From: Ignelater luminosus
Taxonomy: Eukaryota; Arthropoda; Insecta; Coleoptera; Elateridae
NCBI GenBank assembly: GCA_011009095.1
Contig: VTPC01008778.1
Coordinates: 35,982-99,981 of the forward strand
Length of the DNA stretch: 64,000 bases
Direction of reading: 5' to 3'
The notes under the pieces are model-generated. The model had not been told where the DNA came from. It made no database searches and was given only the letters and a program-made list of their open reading frames with translations. Within the stretch, counting starts at the first letter, position 1, and each line of letters starts with the position of its first letter. Below are positions 56,737 to 64,000 of this stretch, piece by piece. The position numbers were made by a program, and so were the translations under genes.

Positions 56737-59315
56737 TCATTTCTTCTTCTTTTTCTTCGGATTTACCCATGCGGGTTTTCCGTTTTTTGTTTCCAGTTGT
56801 TTTTATCCGTCCAGTATTCTTCTTTTAGGTTTCTTTCATCCATCGCCATTTTTATGTGCCCATACTATTGAAGTGCTTTGTTTTTCGATCTGTTTGTAAT
56901 GGAGCAGGTTCTCCTCCAGGTCTTTTCTGTTCTTAATCTATTTCTTCTTGTTGCTCTCAAACATCTAGGCATATAATCTAGTTCGACCGTTCTATGTAAT
57001 TGTATCTCGAATTGCTTTCGTTTAAGGCCACATTTCTGCTCCATATAAGACAATGTTTTCCATCTCAAAAGTGCATGTAATGCCTTGGTTGCTCTTTTCC
57101 CCATGCCTATTTTGATTAGAATGTCTTTTTGGTATGTTCCCGTGGAGATCATCGTTCTTAACTATTTATAGCTGTCGCATGCCTTTATATCATGTGTATC
57201 TACTCTTATATCTTGACCTGGTTTTTCTGCACACATGAATTTCACTTTTAATTTCCTGAGCATGTACTCTGTATCTTCATCTTTGGTCATCCGCAAATAG
57301 TAGTGAGTGTATGTTCATCTATGTTTATTCCTATTCCCATCCCTACACATTTATAGTACCATGTCTCCAGTGTTTTCTCAAGCTTAATACTAAATAAAAG
57401 GGATGATAGACTGCATCCTTGTTTTAATCCTTTTGTGATGTTTATTTCTGTTGCTATTTTGTTCCCCATTTTAATTTTTACATTTTTGTTTCTATACAGT
57501 CTCTTCACTAAATTTTTCCACTTTTCTTTTATGTTCATGTTTTGCATAGCTTGCCACAGTTGACATCTAGGCACACTATTATAGACTTTTTCTAGATCAA
57601 TGAACGTCATGTGTGTAACTATTAGTTTTTATTTGTTCTTTTCTAAGAGTTGTATTACGCAGTGGATGTTGTCTGAATAAGATCTTTCGGCTCTGAAACC
57701 TCTTTGTTCTTCTTTAAACTGAATGTTGTCTTCTATTTTATTTTTAATAACACTGGACAACTTTCTTTTATGCACTCTACTACTTTTTCTCCTCCATATG
57801 TCAGGAGTTCTATTCGTAAGTTACCACATCCAGGTGCCTTGTTGTTTTTTGTTTTGTTTAGTGCTGTTTGTATATCGTTTATAGTGTTATTTCTATTTCT
57901 GGTTCTTTTGATCCTTCTTTTTCTATGACGACTTCGAAACCATCTCCGTGTTCTCTCTAGTAGATTTGAGTAGTGTAAAATCCATTTTTTCTGAGGATAT
58001 TGTTTGTATCGTTCCTTCATTGTTATTGCTACTTCTATTTTTTTAACTATTTCCCAAGCTGTTGACAATCTATTGTATGGTAATGTGTTGTCTATGTCTA
58101 TACAGAGTCTGTTTCAATATTCGTATTTCTCTTGTTTAACTCTTTCCTTTACTTGTTTTCTCAGGTCTACATATTCGTCTCTTAATTTAATTTAGTTAGA
58201 TGCTTTTCATGTTATTAAGTCTTCTAGATCTCCTGAGAATTGCTCGATGTATTTTTCTTTTTATTCTGTCCCTAACGCTTCCTTAGCTGCTATAAATAAA
58301 ATTTGTTTCAGGTGTTCATACATTTTTTCTAGTGATGCACCGATGTCCATGTCTAGTTTGTTCTGTTTGATGGAGAGTTTTGGCACTGAACTGTTTCAGT
58401 AGGTCTGTTTTGAATGTTGTGTCGTTTAAAATCTTCCAACTGCGGTTCTCATGTTTGGTTGAGGTTTATATTTTGTTCGTTTTTTTATATGTAAGATGAC
58501 CCACCATCGTATGGTGGTTGTCAGCACGCTCCGGTTGTCTATGATAGATTTTGCATTGCTTGTTGGTTCTATCCACGTATATTTATAGATGTCTCTTATA
58601 TTAGAACAGGGTGTTTGTTATAATAAGGTCGTGTTCTCTGCAGAATTCTATTAAACCTTATTTCATTATTATTGACTACCTCTTCTTCAACTGTTCCTAC
58701 TATGTCTTCATCTCTTCTCCCTACTCTGCTGTTATGATCAGCTATTATGATTGTTTCTCTTTGATTTGATTTATTTTCCACAATATCATTTAATTAGTAA
58801 TAGAACTCGTTTTCTATGTCTTTTGAAGCATTGTCATTTAAGGTGTAGATTCATAGAATTGTAGTAGGTTGTTTTGAAAATGGTTATATCTGCTTTACTT
58901 ATTCTTTCAGAGTATGTTTCGTTGGAGGTGGTGAATTTTTTCCATTTCACACATTTTTCTTGTTGATGTTTCGCTTCTCCGTTCTAAATATGGAAATAGT
59001 TGTCATATTCTTCTTCTTCTATTCTTCCTCTTTGGTCTCACTGAGGATTACTATGTGCGTTTTTAGTTTATCTATTTCTGCGATGATTTCGTTTTGTTTA
59101 GTTCTTATTCCCTGGACATTCCAGGTTCCAACTGTTATTGTTCTTGGGTTCTACCATTCCCTCCGTTTCTTTTTCGTTGTATTTTTTGTCTTGTCATTTG
59201 GTGAATCTTTGTTCCCCTCAGAATCCATAGAGCTGACTGCTTTGACAGTACGAAATTCTGAGGATCTTCCTCTACTTGTCTAGGGTATTATTGTTTTAAA
59301 ACTTACTGAAGTCAT
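56737..59315 (-). pseudogene. Nearly full-length non-LTR element: endonuclease plus RT, broken
   Basis: The best-preserved retrotransposon gene in the window. The proposed start is the ATG at 59315. A basic N-terminus leads into TITVGTWNVQGIRTKQNEI (59140-59080), the start of the AP-endonuclease. THIVILSETK carries the catalytic Glu, and a later piece gives IIIADHNSRVGRRDEDI (58760-58700) in place of GDFN. The linker leads to NKTKNNKAPGCGN near 57840, the RT fingers. RT motif A is TFIDLEKVYNSVPR near 57600; the next block is KGLKQGCSLSSLLFSI near 57430; the catalytic box FADD is intact at 57286-57297. The C-terminal thumb and tail (57152-56865, TALHALLRWKTL, YMPRCLRATRRNR) continue to about 56740, next to an AAG-rich tail. 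At least six frame breaks or stops, including TAG at codon 12. Confidence 0.82.
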
Positions 59316-59480
59316 TTTGAAAACATTTTGGCCAAATGATTTTTTTACGTAGGTTGGATAGCTGGTTCGCAACCCTCTTCCTTGGGGTTGGGACCGGCAA
59401 CTGTAATTTTCAAACTATTCAATCCATCCTTCCACTACCGTAGGCGGAGTTCCCTTATTTCTTATTTCTTGTGTAGCATC
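59316..59480 (-). mobile_element. Probable 5' leader of the element at 56.7-59.3 kb
   Basis: A segment less A+T-rich than what follows, upstream (on the minus strand) of the proposed start codon, with CCAACCCCAAGGAAGAGGGT-like sequence near 59380. It is taken as 5' UTR because of its position and composition. The exact 5' end and any target duplication could not be determined. Confidence 0.4.
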
Positions 59481-60130
59481 CCTTTGCATCAATTTATTTA
59501 AGTGAGAAAGTCAGTCAGTCTAACTTTATAATTAGGTATAATATCAGGCATAGTGCAGAACCTTGTGGTACCTTTTATTTAGTAAATGATTACCCAAAAC
59601 GTTTTATTTTAACTACTTGTTGCATATTTGAAAGATAACTATCAAACCATTTATGTGCAATTCTGGTATACCAAATGCATTTAACTTTTTATTCAAGATA
59701 GTGTGGCTTACAAAAGCAACAACCTTTAATATATCGCAGTATTAGAATTTTAGTCTAAATTAAAATTCTTCATGGAGCAATAGAAAGACTGCATCGTTAG
59801 TAGGTATTACATTTGTTATGAACACCATATTATCAGTTTTTAGATTTTAACAATCTTTAATTGGACGTTTTAGGTCCGTCAAAGTCTTTAGTCTTATCGA
59901 GCTTTTCAAGGTGATCCTGCTTTTGAAACTATGAGATTTTTTAGACGGGTCACAAGTCTGGTTATGCTTGTAGGGTCACTAAAATATTTTACGTTGAACG
60001 AATTTTTTTATTAATAGTTAGTTGTTCTCTGAAATACCTAAAACTATGCATTATTCCTAACATGAAACGCAAATGTGGTCTTTCATAGTCATATCTTCAA
60101 GTCAGTTTACTGAGAAATTCAGCTCCGAGT

Positions 60131-60610
60131 TTGAATTCAGGCCTCACAATTTTTGAGTTTACATAGGTGTTTTAGATTGGTCTGGGCTTTAGACTGATAC
60201 TGATTTTTGATTCAGTCAGATTAGACTTTTTGGACAGATTAATTTTTCAAGAAGTAAGTTGTCCCAAATCTTGGATTTGTTTATTGAGCCTTGAATTCAG
60301 ACCTCACCCTTAAATTCATGAATTTATACAGATCTTTGTAGATCGGTCTGGGCTTTAGGCGAATAGTGATTTTTGATTCGTCAGCTTAGGCTTTTTGGAC
60401 AGATTAGTTTCTCAAGAAGCAAGTTGTCTTAAATCTTGGATTTGTTTATTGAGTTTTGAATTCAGGCCTCACTCTTAAATTCTTGAATTTATATAGATCT
60501 TTGTAGATCGGCCTGGGTTTTAGGCTGATATTGATTTTTGATTTAGTCAAATTAGACTTTTTGGACAGATTAATTTTTCAAGAAGTGAGTTGTCTCAAAT
60601 CTTAGATTTG
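60131..60610. repeat. Three-unit tandem repeat, about 162 bp per unit
   Basis: Units start at 60131, 60291 and 60456 with TTGAATTCAG(G/A)CCTCAC. Each carries in order a GGTCTGGGCTTTAG-type segment, GATTTTTGATT, GACTTTTTGGACAGATTA, TTTCAAGAAG and AAATCTTGGATTTG. The units share most bases, with small indels (periods 160 and 165). No gene or transposon end is associated. A short frame continues past the last unit (60590-60787). Confidence 0.9.
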
Positions 60611-60820
60611 CTTTTTGGGCATTTTGAGTTGGTCAGTGTGTTTGGCCCTATCGGGCTGACCGCACTTTTGAAACAATTTTTCCAGACTGATACACGTGTC
60701 ATAGCTCGCGGATCGCTTGGATGTTTTGGCCTAAATATTCCTGAAAGACCATTAGAATTGTTTAAGCTTAGAGAATACTTTCATTAACAGTTCTTTTCTT
60801 TGATATTATCTGAAACCATC
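60611..60820 (+). other. Open frame after the tandem array, unrecognised
   Basis: A frame of about 80 codons without stop runs from about 60542 to a TAA at 60785-60787, leaving the third repeat unit and entering GC-richer DNA (ACACGTGTCATAGCTCGCGG near 60690). The peptide looks protein-like (FGPIGLTALLKQFFQ, VIARGSLGCFGLNIPERP), but there is no ATG at its start and I know no family like it. Possibly a piece of a repeated coding unit. Confidence 0.2.
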
Positions 60821-61079
60821 TTTTTTTTCTAATACGAAATGCAATGTGACTTTTCACAGTTATATCTCCAAATCAGTTCACTGTGAAATTCAGTTCTGAG
60901 TTTAAAATTCTAGCCTTACTCTTAAAAACAATTTTAAAGTTTATAGTATTGGGCTTTTGTGTTGGTCTAGTATTTAGACCAATAGGATCTTTCAAGTCAG
61001 CCAGAATTTTGAGATAAATTGAATTTCTTGGGCAGATTTGCTGTTCAAGAATGTCTAATGTGGGAATGTCGAGATAATT

Positions 61080-62560
61080 TTAAGGTACACTATAGATGTA
61101 GGACGCTGCATTCCCAAAAAGGTTGATAAACACTGATCTGAAATAATAAAAATTAAGAGTTTACGTTTCCAAATTATCTGCTAAATTTTGTTATAATTCA
61201 AGAAACTGTTCTTTGGACCAACTTTCAACAGCCTCTTTTTGTTCATTGCAGACATTCTTTCTTTACGCCAATCCTCTTTACTCTTTATTTTGTAGTCAGT
61301 TGATTTATGTAGTTTTGTTATTCTGTTCTTCCGTGTTCGTTTCTGTTTGCTATACTAATTACCTTTAACACGGGTGAGATCTTCCAAGGTTCTTTTCCCT
61401 CTGGTGTAGTAACTATGTTCAATTTTTGTCGAGATGTTTTGCAGTTATTTTAGAATTTTGGTTACACTCATTAACTTTATTCTGTATCGTGCTAAGATGT
61501 TGGCAGTTTGTTTTTGTTGAGCCCGATTTTGTGTTGTAGATCTTTCTCAATGTGTTGTTAGAATTTTGTATTTGGTTTTGAATTTTGGTTGTTTTCATCG
61601 TGTACATTATATTTGCAATTTGAGATCTTTGACAGTCTGAAGTTTCTTATTTGGCGTTAATTTCATGTTTTACTGTGTACTCAAGAAATTTTGAATTTTG
61701 AGTTTGTCTGAATTGTTAAAATATATATTACATTCAACGTTTCGCTCACTTTCTGAAAGAGCTTCTTTAGGAGACTAAAACAGAGCAAAATAACTTGACG
61801 TACAAACCATGGTAGAGGAAAAACTCTTTGTCTTGTATAATAAGCGCGGAAATACGTGCAAGTAGTGAATAATCTTTTTAGTGATGAATAGAATCCACGA
61901 GAAACTGCATATTACATTATTAATTTTTACTTATCTTTGAAAAACAAATTTAAAAATGTTTTGACATATTCAATGGTATATTCTTTGCTACAAATCCTTT
62001 TTATGTATTTTTGTAACGAATATCAGCTTAAAGATTTTCAATATTTGCAATATCTAAATAACTATAAATTTATATAAATTGCCTTATAAATCCTACTGAT
62101 AAATTTCTATTTATTTGTTATAAACTAAACATCCTGTATATATCAATCTTGAACTGCAATATAAAGCAATACAAAGCCATTATAATAACTATAAAAATGT
62201 CTATAATAATTTACTCAAAGGGTCACTTTTTCGAAGAGCCTATCTATATTTTAATTTTTTATGTTAGAATCATATTTCAAACTAGTCAGTTGACTTTATA
62301 TAATAAAAAATGTCCTTTCTTTGTCCTCAATGGTAAAATATGTCGGAGGAATTTCTTATATATCGAGCGGCAATGCAATTAAATAATATTTTGATGGCGA
62401 AGAAAGTTCCATCATCACTACTTTACTTAAATTATATCGAATAAGCAAGAAAGAAATTAATTTGGTCATATAAATGCTTGCAATAACTTCCTAAATTCAT
62501 GAAGAAAATAAAACACAGTGAACTCCTGCTACTGTAGGATTAGTACCGTAATTTCGCAAT
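61080..62560. other. AT-rich stretch without recognised genes
   Basis: No gene supported. Low-complexity TTTTG-rich frames near 61419-61607 are compositional. Confidence 0.5.
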
Positions 62561-63500
62561 TGGAAAGTTGAAATTTTAATTTCTTGTAATTATAATTATT
62601 CATAATTAATGAATTCATCAAAACATGTTCTCTTAAACGTATTCAGAAAATTTTTTAAGGAAGAACTACTGGAACTAATATTTATTTATTTATTTATAAC
62701 TGCCTAAAATCTTAAAGCTTATGTTATGTGGTAGATTTAAATTAATTTTTATTAATAAATGTCGCGCTCTTAATGTTGATTTATTTCAATTAATAGGTAT
62801 TGCATGCATTATTAATTAACTAAAAGTGAAAATAAAGAAAGCATATCATGAAACCCATTTCATTTAACAAATCATAAATTTAAAAAAAAACTACCCATTT
62901 TTTATTAATATTCAAAATGGTGTCTTTTTATAGTTTTCTCTTCCGTCTAAATAGCGTAAACTTAATAAAACTAAAGTACACATACATATAAATTCCATTT
63001 GTGGAGTATGGCCTGGAGCTAGGAGCGTTTTATTTTATTCCTCTTGCCTGTTACGTGAACAAAATAATCAAAAGAATATATACTATATGTATAAGGGGGG
63101 GCATTTACAAACACTCTCTATGGAAAATGAGATGTTCGTGTTTAAAATCATCAAGACTAGTTGAGATCTAGCATAAAAATATATGCAAATACCAGATGAA
63201 ATAATACGTTCTGTTAAATTTTGATTGACTGTTTAATGATTTGAAATTTTTCTTGCACTATCGGTTATAAGTTTATAATAATATATGGGTTTTGAAAAAG
63301 ATTTTTTAATCTGTTTCGCCTTGATGGCTAGACGTACAACAAAACTTGTTATTTAATTACAATTGCATACTAGTAGATTGCATGTTTACTGTAACGTTAT
63401 TGCCTAATTCCCTTTCGCATTTGCATATCAAAGTGTATGTTAGAAACGTTTTGATGACCACCAAGATATTATGCATGAACGTTACAGATTTTTTGGTTTG
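62560..63500. promoter_or_regulatory. AT-rich DNA with homeodomain-like and POU-like sites
   Basis: Contains many TAAT cores (for example ATTATTAATTAACTAA near 62808), GCATGCAT near 62802, and one striking composite site at 63419-63433. No coding frame or transposon end. TAAT cores are expected by chance in DNA this AT-rich, so only the composite site carries weight. Confidence 0.2.
63419..63433 (-). promoter_or_regulatory. HMG/POU composite site
   Basis: On the minus strand CTTTGATATGCAAAT joins an HMG-box site (CTTTGAT, TCF/Sox type) directly to a perfect POU octamer (ATGCAAAT). It differs by one base from the vertebrate Sox-Oct composite CTTTGTTATGCAAAT. In insects SoxB or Pangolin together with a POU factor could bind. 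Spacing and orientation match the known composite; in vivo use is unproven. Confidence 0.35.
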
Positions 63501-64000
63501 ATTTTAAAAAGTAAAGAGCTGTATGAGAAATGTTATTTTGTAAGGACCTTAATTTAGATTTTACCTGAATGCGTTTTAGTAGGTATTTGGTTTCTTTTTA
63601 ATCATCGATGTGAATACTTAGAATCGATTAAATTATAAGAATGGAATCGGCTGATTCGTTTTTATAGTTTTACATTTTGCTTTTAGATCTTGCCGGTGGT
63701 TTAGCAAGAAAAAAATTAAAACCTTTAAGTAGTAGCAATTGGAAATCAATTACTATCACTTTTTGATTAGTTTCTCACGTTGTCGAATGGGTCTCTACAG
63801 TATTTAACTTCTAAAAACTAGAACTAAAGTACTCGCATTCTTTCTGTCTATATTTCCATAACAAGCTGAAAAAAACTGAGAATCAATCATTCTATATCCG
63901 CTGTATTTACATGAGACGTTATATTTTATTAATATGAATTCTGGTAATACTGAAATCATTATGTTCAATACAACTAATTTGAAAACAATCGCTAAGTGAA

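Larger units (their letters stand above)
60055..60930. repeat. Higher-order tandem duplication
   Basis: Sequence at 60055-60150 (AAACGCAAATGTGGTCTTTC, then TCAGTTTACTGAGAAATTCA) recurs in diverged form at 60829-60925 (AAATGCAATGTGACTTTTCA, then TCAGTTCACTGTGAAATTCA), a period of about 770 bp. The three-unit array lies between, and a fourth, strongly diverged unit follows the second copy (60915-61070). Confidence 0.65.

Noticed and set aside
57704-59283. Phe/Leu-rich plus-strand frames that look like membrane proteins
   Set aside because: They are antisense to the Lys/Glu-rich retrotransposon gene; hydrophobic frames opposite such genes are a composition effect.
60131-60610. Repeat array considered as CRISPR-like
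   Set aside because: Units are about 162 bp, contiguous and without unique spacers; this is a eukaryotic tandem repeat.
61700-61760. CAACGTTTCGCTCAC followed by GAAAGAGCTTCTTTAGGAG, reminiscent of a common arthropod repeat
   Set aside because: I recall similar sequence in arthropod repeats but cannot tie it to a defined element here.
1-64000. tRNA and rRNA genes
   Set aside because: I looked for the tRNA B-box consensus and rRNA-like conserved blocks and found none that fold plausibly. GGTTCAAATCC-like matches fall inside the mariner transposase.

Overview
This window is nuclear DNA of an animal, almost certainly an insect. It is strongly A+T-rich, has no bacterial gene order, no long intact open reading frame and no operon signals. 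It carries a dense load of decayed transposons of insect type: RTE, R1/Jockey and other non-LTR retrotransposons, Tc1/mariner and hAT elements, and short inverted-repeat MITEs. Two runs of exactly 400 N mark scaffold gaps at 24524-24923 and 47193-47592. The species cannot be named from sequence alone; the repertoire would fit a beetle or another insect with a large genome. I found no complete host protein-coding gene, tRNA, rRNA or CRISPR array. The window is best read as intergenic or intronic DNA, with one very good candidate for a 36-base internal exon at 7952-7987.

Layout. 1-3.7 kb: AT-rich DNA with a TC microsatellite and a small broken reading frame. 3.7-5.6 kb: minus-strand RTE retrotransposon ending in an ATC microsatellite, with an internal deletion in its reverse transcriptase (RT). 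5.6-13 kb: mostly single-copy DNA, the microexon candidate, and two dead Tc1/mariner transposases. 13.0-15.4 kb: a MITE, then a hAT-like element whose interior is occupied by a complete but mutated DD41D mariner with long terminal inverted repeats. 16.2-18.1 kb: an old, diverged tandem duplication. 21.7-27.8 kb: a block of about 2.8 kb present twice, once on each side of the first gap. Each copy holds the same hAT-like element with the same 8-bp target duplication, an RT fragment and a fold-back sequence.

29.9-30.1 kb and 37.3-37.8 kb: islands richer in G+C that may be regulatory or promoter DNA. 32.9-34.6 kb: decayed R1/Jockey RT interrupted by a 207-bp hAT MITE. 39.0-39.4 kb: mariner remnant. 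40.6-42.8 kb: a minus-strand RTE tail abutting the 5' half of a plus-strand RTE, itself interrupted by a 235-bp palindromic MITE. 46.4-47.2 kb: another RT remnant with a mutated catalytic box, running into the second gap. 53.7-54.5 kb: Jockey/LOA-like RT. 56.1-56.5 kb: palindromic mariner-type MITE. 56.7-59.3 kb: nearly full-length but broken endonuclease plus RT element. 60.0-61.1 kb: nested tandem repeats. 62.6-63.5 kb: AT-rich DNA with homeodomain-like sites and one HMG/POU composite site.

All transposon genes here appear dead, because each has stop codons, frameshifts or deletions. What can still be read is insertion history (nesting order, target duplications, differences between duplicate copies) and a few non-coding islands that stand out from the AT-rich background.
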